64,000 nucleotides of DNA from Sphingomonas sp. Leaf339. GTDB taxonomy: Bacteria; Pseudomonadota; Alphaproteobacteria; Sphingomonadales; Sphingomonadaceae. The stretch covers positions 1 through 64,000 of the forward strand of contig NZ_LMRS01000023.1 in NCBI RefSeq assembly GCF_001426195.1. Reading direction: 5' to 3'. Of this stretch, positions 36,281-46,107 are shown piece after piece. The notes below the pieces were generated by a model, which saw only the letters and a list, made by a program, of their open reading frames with translations, was not told the DNA's origin and did no database searches. How positions within the stretch are numbered: position 1 is the stretch's first letter; each line of letters starts with the position of its first letter. The position numbers and the translations under genes are program-made.

Positions 36281-37411
36281 TTGACCGGTGTCAGCGCACG
36301 CCTGTGCGAGGGGGTCTGCGCCATCGCGGCGGCGGATTGGGATGCGTGCGCGGGTGCCGGCAACCCGTTCGTCAGCCACGGCTTCCTCGCCGCGCTGGAG
36401 CAATCGGGCAGCGTCGGCGGGCGATCGGGGTGGCAACCGTTGCCGATCGTCATCGACGGCCCCGATGGCCGCCCCGCCGGCATCGTCCCCGCCTATGCCA
36501 AGTCGCACAGCCAGGGCGAATATGTGTTCGACCATGGCTGGGCGGATGCGTGGCAGCGTGCGGGTGGCGATTATTATCCAAAATTGCAGATCGCTTCGCC
36601 GTTCAGCCCGGTGCCGGGGCCCCGGCTGTTGCTGCGCGATCCGGCAGTCGCCCCGGCGCTGATCGCCGCGCTGGAGACGGTGGTTGACCAGAATGGCCTG
36701 TCCTCCGCCCATGCCACCTTTGTTACCGACGAGCAGGTGCCGGCGTTCGAGGCGGCGGGCTGGCTGATCCGGCAGGGCACGCAGTTCCACTGGGCCAATG
36801 ACGGCTATGCGACGTTCGACGATTTCCTCGCCGCGCTGGCGTCGCGCAAGCGCAAGGCGATCCGCAAGGAACGCGCCGCGGCGGTCGAGGGGCTGACGAT
36901 CCGGCATCTGTCGGGCGACGCGATCCGGCCAGAGCATTGGGATGCGTTCTGGGCGTTTTATCAGGATACCGGCCGTCGCAAATGGGGGACGCCATATCTG
37001 AAGCGGTCGTTCTTCCCCCTGCTGGGTGCGGCGCTGGGCGACCGGGTGCTGCTGATCCTGGCGGAGCGGGATGGCGTGCCGATCGCGGGGGCGCTCAATC
37101 TGGTCGGCGACGATGCGCTGTACGGCCGGTATTGGGGTTCGACGGAGGAGGTGCCGTTCCTCCATTTCGAGCTGTGCTATTATCAGGCGATCGACGCGGC
37201 GATCGCGCGCGGCCTGGCGCGGGTCGAGGCGGGGGCGCAGGGCGAACACAAGCTGGCGCGCGGCTATGTGCCGGTGCCGACCTGGTCCGCGCACTATATC
37301 CCCGATCCGAATTTCCGTCGCGCGGTAGCCGATTTCCTGACCCGCGAATGCGAAGGGGTCGCGGCGGAGGCAAGCTATCTGGCCGAGATGGCGCCGTTCA
37401 AGCGCGGCTGA
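36281..37411 (+). CDS. GNAT-like FemAB-type (DUF482) protein
   Basis: 376 residues. N-terminal FVSHGFLAALEQSG, then the paired GNAT folds with VFDHGWADAWQRAGGDYYPK, FPLLGAALGDRVLLIL, HFELCYYQAIDAAIARGLAR, VEAGAQGEHKLARGYVPVP and HYIPDPNF. The AGAQGEHKLARGY segment is the hallmark of the PF04339 group. It may add an acyl or aminoacyl group to an unknown acceptor. The only start is TTG 36281, inside the stop of a tiny ORF at 36228; the tail overlaps the convergent membrane-protein gene by 37 bases. Confidence 0.85.
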   Translation: MTGVSARLCEGVCAIAAADWDACAGAGNPFVSHGFLAALEQSGSVGGRSGWQPLPIVIDGPDGRPAGIVPAYAKSHSQGEYVFDHGWADAWQRAGGDYYPKLQIASPFSPVPGPRLLLRDPAVAPALIAALETVVDQNGLSSAHATFVTDEQVPAFEAAGWLIRQGTQFHWANDGYATFDDFLAALASRKRKAIRKERAAAVEGLTIRHLSGDAIRPEHWDAFWAFYQDTGRRKWGTPYLKRSFFPLLGAALGDRVLLILAERDGVPIAGALNLVGDDALYGRYWGSTEEVPFLHFELCYYQAIDAAIARGLARVEAGAQGEHKLARGYVPVPTWSAHYIPDPNFRRAVADFLTRECEGVAAEASYLAEMAPFKRG

Positions 37412-38991
37412 GGCCGAGTTGAGGCGGGGGGTATATCCGCCAGCGGACGACGATCGGTGATGCGGAACAACACATTACGGCCATCGCGCCAGATCGGCGT
37501 CAGCCCTCGCACCAGCGCCGGGTCGTACTGCGGCGGGTTGAGCAGCCAGACATAATCGAACGCATCACGCGGGAAGGTCGCCAGCGCCATGCTCAGCGGC
37601 CGCCACCACTCGCCGCGACAGCGCCGGTCGGTCACCACCTGTGACGGATCATGCGCGAAGCCCTTCGCCGCGTAGTAGCGCGTCGTCAGTTGTTGCGCGC
37701 CGGCCATCGACCATTGATCGTTGGTATAGGCGAACTTGCGCTCGAGCAGCAGGCCGGGGACATGTTCCAGCCGGCTATATGCCCAGTCGTCGCGGCAGCG
37801 CCGGCCGACGAAGCTGACGACACGCGCCCGGTCGGGAATATACTGCAACGCCGCCAGCGCCCGGTCATAACTGCGATCGTAGAGCCAGTAACTCCACGTC
37901 GTCCCCACCAGCCGCGCGCCGAAAAAGATCAGGCCCAGCGTCGCGAAGGTCGCGGCGCCGCGAAACGACAGGCCACCGCGCGGGCGCAGGCCGATCACCG
38001 CGATCGCCAGCGCGAACGGGGCAAGGCGCATGTCGGCATAGGCCGAGCCGAACACGATGCGTGGCAGGATCAGGAACACGATCAGCAGGAAAATCGCCGA
38101 GAGCGCCAGATTGCGCGAATGTTCGATCCGGCGATCGTGGACGCCCTTTACCAGGATCAGGAACAGCACCGTGGCAGAGGCGACGTCCCATGCCTGCCAC
38201 CGGTCGCGCAGGACCATCGTGACCCAGCTGAATTTGGCCTGCCAGTTGAACCAGTCGGCGGTCTGGCCGGTGACGTGGTCGCCCGATCGCCAGAAGATCA
38301 TCAGCGCCATCGGCAGCGCGAGCGGCAGGCAGCCGAGACCGGCGCGCACCAGCGCCTCCAGCCAATGGCCACCGCGGCCATCCTTGCGCAGGTCGTGCTG
38401 GCGGATCAGCTCGGCCGAGAAGGCGAGAACGCCGAGCACACCCCAGCCAAAGGTGTGGCAGACCCACAATGCGCATGACAGCGGCAGGAAGACGATCGCG
38501 CGCAGCCGCAGCCGGCCCAGCCGCGCGAGCCGCAACCACCAGGCGAACATGTTGAGCGCCAGCGCCATCGACAGCGCGAAATTCACGAACCCGAACTGGA
38601 AGGGATAGCTGTACGCCAGCGGCAATGCGAACAATGCGGTCGCGGGGATGCGGCCGTGCACCTCGCGCGATATCCACAACAGGCCAGTAACGGTGAGCGC
38701 AGGGATCGCCATCACGATCAGCTTCACCGTCAGTTCCAGCCCGAAGATCGGTGCGAGCGGGATGATGAGCAGATCGATGCCGAGATTACCGATCAGCGAC
38801 CAGCGGAAATCATACCATTGATGCAACCACGGGTTGTCACCGATCGCCAGCTGGACGCGGTAACGCCCCATATGGCCGGGCAGATCGACCAACGGTGGAA
38901 TCTCGGGCCACCATAGCGGAATGGTGACCGCGATCGCCATCAGCGCCACGAACCACCGCGTCTGCCACCAGTGCAGCTTTTCCCCCATCAC
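37375..38991 (-). CDS. Multi-pass membrane protein, possibly a GT-C-type glycosyltransferase
   Basis: 538 residues with about ten hydrophobic segments. An early extracytoplasmic loop after the first helix reads WWPEIPPLVDLPGHMGRY. The C-terminal 130 residues are soluble, contain FVGRRCRDDWAYSRLEHVPG and several Trp/Arg-rich stretches, and face the periplasm if the topology is usual. That architecture resembles GT-C sugar transferases that use polyprenyl-linked donors, but no defining catalytic motif can be claimed. It lies 42 bases downstream of argG's... that is, upstream of argG on the leftward strand by 42 bases. Confidence 0.6.
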   Translation of the reverse strand: MMGEKLHWWQTRWFVALMAIAVTIPLWWPEIPPLVDLPGHMGRYRVQLAIGDNPWLHQWYDFRWSLIGNLGIDLLIIPLAPIFGLELTVKLIVMAIPALTVTGLLWISREVHGRIPATALFALPLAYSYPFQFGFVNFALSMALALNMFAWWLRLARLGRLRLRAIVFLPLSCALWVCHTFGWGVLGVLAFSAELIRQHDLRKDGRGGHWLEALVRAGLGCLPLALPMALMIFWRSGDHVTGQTADWFNWQAKFSWVTMVLRDRWQAWDVASATVLFLILVKGVHDRRIEHSRNLALSAIFLLIVFLILPRIVFGSAYADMRLAPFALAIAVIGLRPRGGLSFRGAATFATLGLIFFGARLVGTTWSYWLYDRSYDRALAALQYIPDRARVVSFVGRRCRDDWAYSRLEHVPGLLLERKFAYTNDQWSMAGAQQLTTRYYAAKGFAHDPSQVVTDRRCRGEWWRPLSMALATFPRDAFDYVWLLNPPQYDPALVRGLTPIWRDGRNVLFRITDRRPLADIPPASTRPQPRLNGAISAR

Positions 38992-39033
38992 GAATGCCTT
39001 AAGCGCCGGGAGTCGTCAGCGCAACCGGCCGGG

Positions 39034-40257
39034 TCAGCGATCCCGCCGGCCGAGCAGGCGCAGGCGCAGCGCGTTCAACTTGATGAAGCCGGCGGCGTCG
39101 CGCTGGTCGTACGCGCCCTGATCGTCCTCGAACGTCACGACCTTTTCGCTGTACAGCGAATGCGGCGACTTGCGACCGGTGACGATGCACGATCCCTTGT
39201 ACAGCTTCAGCCGGACGGTGCCCGTCACCTTTTCCTGGCTGTAGTTGACCGCCGCCTGCAACATCTCGCGCTCCGGCGAGAACCAGAAGCCGTTATAGAC
39301 CAGCTCGGCATAACGCGGCGCCAGCTCGTCCTTCAGATGCGCGGCGCCCCGGTCGAGCGTGATCTGCTCGATCCCGCGATGCGCCATCGCATAGATGGTG
39401 CCGCCCGGCGTTTCGTACATGCCGCGGCTCTTCATGCCGACGAAGCGATTCTCGACCAGATCGAGCCGGCCGATGCCGTGCGCGCGACCAAGGTCGTTCA
39501 GGCGCGCGAGCAACGTGGCCGGGCTCATCCCCTCTCCGTTCAGCGCCACGCCGTCGCCACGCTCGAAATCGATCGTGATCGTCTCGGGCGTGTCCGGCGC
39601 GTCCTCTGGGTTCACCGTGCGCGAATAGACATATTCGGGCACCTCATCCCACGGATCTTCCAGCACCTTGCCCTCGGACGAGGTGTGGAGGAGGTTCGCG
39701 TCGGTGGAGAACGGCGCTTCGCCGCGCTTGTCCTTGCTGACCGGAATCTGGTGCGATTCGGCAAATTCGATTAGGCGGGTGCGACTGGTCAGATCCCACT
39801 CACGCCACGGCGCGATCACCTTGATGTCGGGCGCCAGCGCGTAATAGCCCAACTCGAAGCGGACTTGGTCATTGCCCTTGCCCGTCGCGCCGTGGCTGAC
39901 CGCATCGGCGCCGACCTGGCGCGCGATCTCGATCTGGCGCTTGGCGATCAGCGGCCGGGCGATCGACGTGCCGAGCAGGTACGTCCCCTCGTACAGCGCG
40001 TTGGCGCGCATCATCGGGAAGACATACTCCTTCACGAACTCCTCGCGCAGGTCGTCGATGAAGATGTTTTCCGGCTTCACGCCCATCAGCTCGGCCTTGG
40101 CGCGCGCCGGTTCCAGTTCCTCGCCCTGTCCCAGATCGGCGGTGAAGGTCACGACCTCGCACCCGTAATTCTGCTGCAGCCATTTCAGGATGACGCTGGT
40201 GTCCAGGCCACCGGAATAGGCGAGGACGACTTTGTTGATCGCGGGCGTGTCGGTCAT
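39034..40257 (-). CDS. argG: Argininosuccinate synthase
   Basis: 407 residues. The ATP pyrophosphatase loop is [14 protein letters not shown], followed by [44 protein letters not shown] and [12 protein letters not shown]. It joins citrulline and aspartate to argininosuccinate in arginine synthesis. Start at MTDTPAINK (ATG 40257); 176 codons open further upstream run antisense to the EF-hand gene and are not real. The gene is read leftward with the membrane-protein gene next downstream after 42 bases. Confidence 0.97.
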   Translation of the reverse strand: MTDTPAINKVVLAYSGGLDTSVILKWLQQNYGCEVVTFTADLGQGEELEPARAKAELMGVKPENIFIDDLREEFVKEYVFPMMRANALYEGTYLLGTSIARPLIAKRQIEIARQVGADAVSHGATGKGNDQVRFELGYYALAPDIKVIAPWREWDLTSRTRLIEFAESHQIPVSKDKRGEAPFSTDANLLHTSSEGKVLEDPWDEVPEYVYSRTVNPEDAPDTPETITIDFERGDGVALNGEGMSPATLLARLNDLGRAHGIGRLDLVENRFVGMKSRGMYETPGGTIYAMAHRGIEQITLDRGAAHLKDELAPRYAELVYNGFWFSPEREMLQAAVNYSQEKVTGTVRLKLYKGSCIVTGRKSPHSLYSEKVVTFEDDQGAYDQRDAAGFIKLNALRLRLLGRRDR

Positions 40258-40368
40258 GTCCGCGCCCCTATGCGCTGGGCGCGCGGGGCGCAACCGTCCG
40301 GTGATGCGTTCAGCGCCGATGCAGCCGCCGTCACGCAAGACGGCGGCACCCGTCTGGAGATCATCTGC

Positions 40369-40755
40369 ATGCGTTTCGTTATTGCCGCTGTTGCCGTCAT
40401 GGCCGTCGCCGCCCCACTGTCGGCGCAGGAAACCCGCGCATCGGCCTCCGCCAAATTCTCCCGCGAATTCGCCGCGTCCGACACCGACAAGGACGGCGTG
40501 CTGACCCGCGCCGAGGTGCAGGCACGGATCGGGACAATGGCGGCGGGCAGCAAGAAGATCGATCCCGTCCACGCCAAGCGCCTGTCGGACCTGTGGTTCA
40601 CGCGCGCCGACGCCAACAAGGACGGCAAGGTGACGCAGGCCGAAGCACAGGCGCTGCTGACCGCGACGTTCGATGCCTATGACGCGAATCGCGACGGCAA
40701 GGTCGGCACCGACGAACGCGCGGCGGCGAAGGCCGGCGTCAGCAAGGGCCGTTGA
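40369..40755 (+). CDS. Exported EF-hand calcium-binding protein
   Basis: 128 residues with a signal peptide ([20 protein letters not shown]). Three EF-hand loops are visible: [24 protein letters not shown] and [12 protein letters not shown], each with the calcium-coordinating D-x-D-x-D-G pattern. Periplasmic or secreted calcium-binding role likely; partners unknown. Divergent from argG; TGGAGA precedes the ATG. Confidence 0.88.
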   Translation: MRFVIAAVAVMAVAAPLSAQETRASASAKFSREFAASDTDKDGVLTRAEVQARIGTMAAGSKKIDPVHAKRLSDLWFTRADANKDGKVTQAEAQALLTATFDAYDANRDGKVGTDERAAAKAGVSKGR

Positions 40756-40757
40756 AC

Positions 40758-40790
40758 GAAAAACCCGGTGGTGCGCGGGCGCCACCGGGT
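40758..40790. terminator. Bidirectional terminator between the EF-hand gene and the TonB receptor
   Basis: ACCCGGTGG and CCACCGGGT (40763-40771 with 40782-40790) form a perfect 9-bp stem. On the minus strand it is followed by TTTTTCG, so it mainly terminates the leftward receptor gene. Confidence 0.8.
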
Positions 40791-40797
40791 CTGGCCG

Positions 40798-43161
40798 TTA
40801 CTTGAAGCGGCCGCTCAGCGACACGCCGATGATCCGTGGTTCGTTGAACACGGCGGCGTTGTAATTCTCGATCACGCCCTTCAGGTTCTTCTCGTTGGTC
40901 ACGTTGCGCGCGAAGGCGGCGATTTCCCACGCGTCGTTCGGCGCTGCGTAACCGGCCTTCAACCCGATCTCGAAATTGCCGTCGGCATAGAATTCGCGCG
41001 TCCGGTACAGGATGAAGTTGGTATAGCCCTGGATATTGCCGTCGGCGCCAAAGAACACCTTGCCGTCATTGGCCAGCGGCACATCGTACCGCACCGCCGC
41101 GTCGAGGTTCCAGCGTGGGGCATTGGGCAGCGGATTGCCGTCGATCTGCGCAAAGTACGTGCGCCCGGTGCCGGTCCCTCGCGTGAAGAACGGATCGAGC
41201 ACGGTGCAGGTCTGCACCCCGTTCAGGCTGCACGTCTGCGCGAAGACGCGGTTGTCCCTGATCTTCGACGACAGCGCACTGGTGCCCAGGCTGAACGCCA
41301 GATCGCGCACCGGCCGCCATTCCAGTTCGGCCTCCATGCCGTACGCGCGCACCTTGTCGGCGTTGAACAACACGCCGTTGCCGTTCGAATCATTGCCGTT
41401 CAGCTGGATGTCGTTGACCGTGTAAGTGAACACCGACGTGTTGAAGCGGACCGTGTTGTCGAACAGGCTCGACTTGGTGCCGACCTCGTACGACGTCACC
41501 GTCTCGCTGTCCGCCGTCGTGAAATCGGCGTTGAACACCGCCGAGCGACCCTGGATGGTCGGCCCCCGGAAACCGCGCGCGACGCGGGCATAGATGCTGT
41601 TGGCGGGATCGACCTGATACAGCGCGCTCACATCCCAGCTCGGCTTGGTGTCCTTCAGCGTCACATCGGTGCGGCCGCGATAGGGATTGGCGGCCGAGCC
41701 GGCGTTCTTCAACAGGCGGGTACGCTTCTTGTCCTCGGTCACGCGGCCACCGGCGGTGATCGTGAAATCGGGGGTCAGCTTGTAACTGGCCTGCGCAAAG
41801 CCCGCATAGCTGCGGTTGGTGTTGAACAACCGCACCCAGTTGTTGGGATTGCGGACGGCACCGAGCGCATCGGGCTGGCGCAGGAAGAACGTGCGCTGGT
41901 AGAAATCGGTGGTGTCGGCCGAGTTGAAATAGAAGCCGCCCAGCTGCCACGTGAAGCGATTGCCCGCCGCGCTCGCGAGGCGAACCTCCTGCGTGTACTG
42001 GTCGAGATCGCGGACCTGACCCTGGCTCTGGCCGAAACCGTTGGGCCGGCCGTTGAAGGGGAACAGCACCGCCGCGCCGCCATCGGTATCGCCGCGGCTG
42101 TATCCGCTGGTCGTCTCCCACGCGCTGATCGAGGTCAGCGTGACGCCGCCGAAATCATAGCTGGCGTTCACCGACGCGCCCTGCGTGTCGTAGGACTGCG
42201 GATTGTCCTGCCCCTCGTCATACGCCACGACACCGCGTGGTTCGGCGGAGGCATCGTTCGATCCACGCTTCAGTGCGCCGCGGTGGAACAGCGTCGATGT
42301 GCCGTCGTACCACCGGGCATGACCGGACACGAGGACCGAGGCGCGGTCGGTGGGGGTCAGCAGGAATTGCAGACGCACGTCACGCTCGTCGAAACCGCCC
42401 ATCGCATCCTTGCGCGGGGTGGCGGTGCCGTCGGGGCTGGTGCCGGCAAAGGCGTTGTCGACCCAGTCGGCGCGGTGCTGGATCAGCGCCGACAGCCGCA
42501 CCGCGACGAGATCGCGGACCAGCGGCCCGCCGACGCCCATGTCGAAACTGGTGGTGTAGTAGCTGCCTACCGACGCCTGCGCGCGACCCTGCCATGTCTG
42601 GCTCGGGCGGATCGTGTCGAACTTGATGATGCCCGCGGTCGTATTGCGGCCGAACAGCGAACCCTGCGGCCCGCGCAGTACTTCGACCTGATCGACGTCG
42701 AACACCGGGTTCGATTTCAGGACGACATGTTCCAGCACGACATCGTCCTGGATGATCGACACCGGCTGCGACGCGCCGAGGTAGAAATCGATGTTGCCGA
42801 GGCCACGGATATAGAAGCGCGGGAAGATGCGGCCGGTCGTCGTCTCGGCATACAGGCCGGGCACGCGCCCGGCGAGCGCCAGGATGTCCTCACCGCCCGA
42901 CTGGAAATCGCGCAGTTCCTGCCCGGCGACGACGGCGACCGACACCGGCACGCGCTGGAGATTCTCCGACCGACGCTCGGCGGTGACGGTGATTTCCTCC
43001 AGCCCCGTATCATCGCTCGCGGCGGGCGCGGCGGATTGGGTCGAGGCGGGATCGGGCGCACCGGCGGCGGGCGGGGTCTGCGCCGTGGCGACGGTGGCGA
43101 ACGCGAGCGCGGAAAGCCCCGCGCCCAGCGACAGGGCGGGCTTCAGGTAACGGAATGGCAC
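40798..43161 (-). CDS. TonB-dependent outer-membrane receptor
   Basis: 787 residues. Signal peptide (LGAGLSALAFATVATAQ), a TonB-box-like EEITVTAERR, then plug (VDQVEVLRGPQGSLFGRNTT) and a 22-strand barrel ending with an aromatic residue (VSLSGRFK). GTG at 43161 has GGGGGAT 8 bases upstream on that strand; the TTG at 43176 lacks one. The substrate is unknown; a related receptor group transports iron complexes, vitamins or aromatics. Followed by a terminator. Confidence 0.92.
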   Translation of the reverse strand: MPFRYLKPALSLGAGLSALAFATVATAQTPPAAGAPDPASTQSAAPAASDDTGLEEITVTAERRSENLQRVPVSVAVVAGQELRDFQSGGEDILALAGRVPGLYAETTTGRIFPRFYIRGLGNIDFYLGASQPVSIIQDDVVLEHVVLKSNPVFDVDQVEVLRGPQGSLFGRNTTAGIIKFDTIRPSQTWQGRAQASVGSYYTTSFDMGVGGPLVRDLVAVRLSALIQHRADWVDNAFAGTSPDGTATPRKDAMGGFDERDVRLQFLLTPTDRASVLVSGHARWYDGTSTLFHRGALKRGSNDASAEPRGVVAYDEGQDNPQSYDTQGASVNASYDFGGVTLTSISAWETTSGYSRGDTDGGAAVLFPFNGRPNGFGQSQGQVRDLDQYTQEVRLASAAGNRFTWQLGGFYFNSADTTDFYQRTFFLRQPDALGAVRNPNNWVRLFNTNRSYAGFAQASYKLTPDFTITAGGRVTEDKKRTRLLKNAGSAANPYRGRTDVTLKDTKPSWDVSALYQVDPANSIYARVARGFRGPTIQGRSAVFNADFTTADSETVTSYEVGTKSSLFDNTVRFNTSVFTYTVNDIQLNGNDSNGNGVLFNADKVRAYGMEAELEWRPVRDLAFSLGTSALSSKIRDNRVFAQTCSLNGVQTCTVLDPFFTRGTGTGRTYFAQIDGNPLPNAPRWNLDAAVRYDVPLANDGKVFFGADGNIQGYTNFILYRTREFYADGNFEIGLKAGYAAPNDAWEIAAFARNVTNEKNLKGVIENYNAAVFNEPRIIGVSLSGRFK

Positions 43162-43346
43162 GGATATATCCCCCAACAGGTGTCATCGGTGGCGTCCGTC
43201 ACCCCGTGTCCCGCCGGCCCGGCCGCGTTTTCGCGTACCGGATGGCAAGGCACACTCCCTGCGAAGAAGCGGATACCCCTGACCGGCTGGCTAATCCCGA
43301 TATGTGACCGGTTTGTGGCAATCGTGGCGATGTCGCCACGCCCGTG

Positions 43347-44570
43347 TCATTCGCGCAACACGCGCTCCGCATCGGCGATATAGTCGCGGGTCAGCGGCAC
43401 AGCGAGGCGGCTTTTCGACAATTGCACCTGATAATTGACCATGCCACCGGTCCGGAACGCCGCCGCCGCACCGGCTAGGTAGAACGTCCACAACCGATAG
43501 AAGCGCTCGTCGTATAGCGCGACGATCTGCTCCTTGGCGGCGACGGTGCGGTCGTACCATTCATCGATGGTCAGTGCGTAATGCAGGCGCAGGACCTCGA
43601 TATCGGTCGGGAACAGCTTGGTCCCCTCATACCCGCGCACGATCTCGGACAGGGCGGGATTGTACCCGCCGGGGAAGATGTACTTGGTGGTGAAGGTGTC
43701 GGTGACGCCGGGGCCACCCATCCGGCCGATCGTGTGGAGCAACATCACGCCGTCATCGGCCAGCAGGTCGCGGCATTGGCGGAAGAACGCGCCATAATGC
43801 GCCGGACCGACATGTTCGAACATGCCCACCGACACGATCCGGTCGAAAATGCCGGTGACGGCGCGGTAATCGATCAGCTCGAACCGCACCTTGTCGGCGA
43901 CGCCCGCTTCCTGCGCGCGGCGGCGCGCGACCTTCAACTGTTCCTCGGACAGGGTGACGCCCAGCACCTCGGCGCCGGTCTTGGCGTGGAGGTACAGTGC
44001 CATGCCGCCCCAGCCGCACCCGATATCGAGCACCTTCATGCCCGGTTTCAGCAGCAGCTTGGCGGCGATGTGCGCCTTCTTGTCGGCCTGCGCCTGTTCC
44101 AGCGTGTTGGCGGGATCGGTGAAGTACGCGCAGCTATACTGGCGATCGGCGTCGAGGAAGAGGTCGTACAGCCGGTCTGACAGATCGTAATGATGCGCGA
44201 CGTTGCGCTTCGACCGGCGCGCCATGTTGATGCGGTCGAGCCGGTGGATGACCTGCCCGAACAGCCGGATCGGCGCGGCGGGGCGCAGGGTGCTCCCCCG
44301 TTCCCACGGCGAATTGCCTTTCAGCAGATTGACCAGATCGCGGATATCGCCGCGATCGATCACCAGCCGCCCGTCCATGAACGCCTCCGCCGCGCCCAGC
44401 GCCGGATGCCGCGCGATGCGCCCCACCACGGCCCGGTCGGTGAAGCGGATTGCCACATCGGGCAGGGTGGGATCGGGGGTCCCGAAGGTCCGGGTAATGC
44501 CATCGGCATGGGTAACGGTGAGCTGCCCACGCTTGACCTGGGCAGTGAAGAAACGGTCGATCAGCGCCAT
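43347..44570 (-). CDS. cfa: Cyclopropane-fatty-acyl-phospholipid synthase
   Basis: 407 residues. SAM-binding motif VLDIGCGWGGMALYLHA, preceded by HYDLSDRLYDLFLDADRQYSCAYF with the Cfa fingerprint, and later SVGMFEHVG, YIFPGGY and LHYALTIDEW. It methylenates unsaturated acyl chains of membrane phospholipids. The start may be ATG 44570 or a GTG 9 bases upstream. It lies 46 bases beyond the stop of the Mo-oxidoreductase, in the same direction. Confidence 0.93.
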   Translation of the reverse strand: MALIDRFFTAQVKRGQLTVTHADGITRTFGTPDPTLPDVAIRFTDRAVVGRIARHPALGAAEAFMDGRLVIDRGDIRDLVNLLKGNSPWERGSTLRPAAPIRLFGQVIHRLDRINMARRSKRNVAHHYDLSDRLYDLFLDADRQYSCAYFTDPANTLEQAQADKKAHIAAKLLLKPGMKVLDIGCGWGGMALYLHAKTGAEVLGVTLSEEQLKVARRRAQEAGVADKVRFELIDYRAVTGIFDRIVSVGMFEHVGPAHYGAFFRQCRDLLADDGVMLLHTIGRMGGPGVTDTFTTKYIFPGGYNPALSEIVRGYEGTKLFPTDIEVLRLHYALTIDEWYDRTVAAKEQIVALYDERFYRLWTFYLAGAAAAFRTGGMVNYQVQLSKSRLAVPLTRDYIADAERVLRE

Positions 44571-44615
44571 GCCGTTCACTTAATATCGGTCGGCGATCCT
44601 TGCCACCACCCGCGT

Positions 44616-45371
44616 TCAGATTCCGGCGTACCAATCGTAATCGACGGTATCTTCCCAAAAACCGCCCTTGCCCTTGCCGATCCCGTCCAGGCTGGCGACC
44701 GCGTCGATCCGCATCAGGTATTTGGCGTGCTTGTACCCCAGTTGCCGCTCCACGCGCAGCCGCACCGGCGCACCATGCGGAATGTCGAGCGGACGGCCGT
44801 TCATCGCCCAGGCCAGGATCGTCTGCGGGTGAAACGCGTCGACCATGTCGATCGATTCGTAATAAGGCGCGCCGCCGTACAGATCGGCGCAGGTGAACAC
44901 GACATAGCGCGCGGTTTCCCGCATCCCCGCCGCCTTCAGCACATTGCCCAGCATCGGCCCGGTCCACTGCCCGATCGCGCTCCAACCCTCGACACAGTCA
45001 TGCCGCGTGATCTGGCTGCGATTGGGCAGCGCGCGCAGATCGGCAAGCGACAGCGACAGCGGCCGATCGACCAGCCCGCCGACCGCCAGCCGCCAGTCGG
45101 CGAAGCGATTGGCGACCATCGCCCTGTACGCCGGCGTATTCGGGTCGCGCGTGCCGTTCGACCGGAACACCGGCGACATCTGAGCGGGCGTGAATTCGGG
45201 CGCCAGCGCACCGCGATTCTGAAGCGCGCGGTGCAGGCCGCGCTGCATATCCTCGCCCGCGAACAGGATTTTGCGGGCGGCGGGGATCTGGATCACCCGG
45301 TCGCACCCGGCCAATAGCAATCCCGCGCCACCGGCGAGCAGCGATCGACGCGAAAAGGGCGGCGTCGTCAT
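44616..45371 (-). CDS. Exported molybdopterin-dependent oxidoreductase, YedY/MsrP-like
   Basis: 251 residues. The N-terminus has RRS followed by a hydrophobic run and AGC, a twin-arginine signal with a lipobox. The Mo-cofactor domain has ITRHDCVEGWSAIGQWTG with the metal-ligand cysteine, VVFTCADLYGG, AWAMNGRPLDIPHGAPVRL and GYKHAKYLMRI. Shorter than E. coli MsrP (about 330). It overlaps the cytochrome b gene by 4 bases, a pairing like MsrPQ or sulfite-oxidase/cytochrome systems. Substrate (methionine sulfoxide, sulfite or other) is undetermined. Confidence 0.88.
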   Translation of the reverse strand: MTTPPFSRRSLLAGGAGLLLAGCDRVIQIPAARKILFAGEDMQRGLHRALQNRGALAPEFTPAQMSPVFRSNGTRDPNTPAYRAMVANRFADWRLAVGGLVDRPLSLSLADLRALPNRSQITRHDCVEGWSAIGQWTGPMLGNVLKAAGMRETARYVVFTCADLYGGAPYYESIDMVDAFHPQTILAWAMNGRPLDIPHGAPVRLRVERQLGYKHAKYLMRIDAVASLDGIGKGKGGFWEDTVDYDWYAGI

Positions 45372-46081
45372 TCTGCCGGCACCCGCCAGCGACCGGTAAT
45401 CATCGATCGCACCTCGTTGCCCGCCCCCGCCAGGATGACGAGCACCAGATGCAGGATCGTGAACAGCCCGATCAGCGTCGCCATGATGAAATGCACCGAC
45501 CGCGCCGATTGCCGCCCGCCCAGCACATCCAGTACCCATGGCCACGCCGCATCCATGCCAGGCGACAGCGCGATGCCGGTCAGGATTACCAGCGGCAGCA
45601 TCACGAACAGCACGACGATGTACGACAGCTTCTGGAAGATATTATAATCGCGCGGCCGTTCGGGGTCGTGAAACCGGAAGTTCAGATGCGCGCGGAAATC
45701 GGCCCATAAATGCCGCCGGTTCAACTCCGCTCGCCGCAGCGTCAGGTCGCGGCGGAAATGGCGGTTGATGAGGCTGACGAGCATATACGCCAGTAACCCG
45801 AACCCCAGCACCAGCGCGAAGAACAGGTGCCAGCGCCGCGAGATGGCAAGGTTGTAGTTCGCCGGGATGGTGATCCACGCCGGAAAGCGCGGCAGTTGCA
45901 GCCACGCATAATCGAAGTTCGCCCCGTACCGCCCCCAATACAGCCGCGGATGCGCGTTCGAGATGCCGAGGCCGGAGCCGAGCAGCACGAAGATCGCGAC
46001 CGCATTCACCCAATGCCAGATGCGCGTGCCGATCGAATGGCGGCTAATGATCGTGCCGGGGGGGACGGGCTCTGTAACCAT
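45368..46081 (-). CDS. Cytochrome b561-type membrane partner of the Mo oxidoreductase
   Basis: 237 residues with four to five transmembrane helices. Histidines suited to haem b appear in IGTRIWHWVNAVAIF, ISRRWHLFFALVLG, SVHFIMATLIGLF and ILHLVLVILAG. A hydrophilic cytoplasmic loop (HLWADFRAHLNFRFHDPERP) separates the second and third. It passes electrons from the quinone pool to the exported Mo enzyme encoded right after it. Its start faces the flavin reductase gene across a 26-base gap. Confidence 0.88.
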   Translation of the reverse strand: MVTEPVPPGTIISRHSIGTRIWHWVNAVAIFVLLGSGLGISNAHPRLYWGRYGANFDYAWLQLPRFPAWITIPANYNLAISRRWHLFFALVLGFGLLAYMLVSLINRHFRRDLTLRRAELNRRHLWADFRAHLNFRFHDPERPRDYNIFQKLSYIVVLFVMLPLVILTGIALSPGMDAAWPWVLDVLGGRQSARSVHFIMATLIGLFTILHLVLVILAGAGNEVRSMITGRWRVPAE

Positions 46082-46107
46082 TTACCCGCCATAGCAGTTA
46101 TGCGGGC

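Noticed and set aside
40768..43383. An 871-codon plus-strand frame over the TonB receptor
   Set aside because: Antisense shadow without any family motif.
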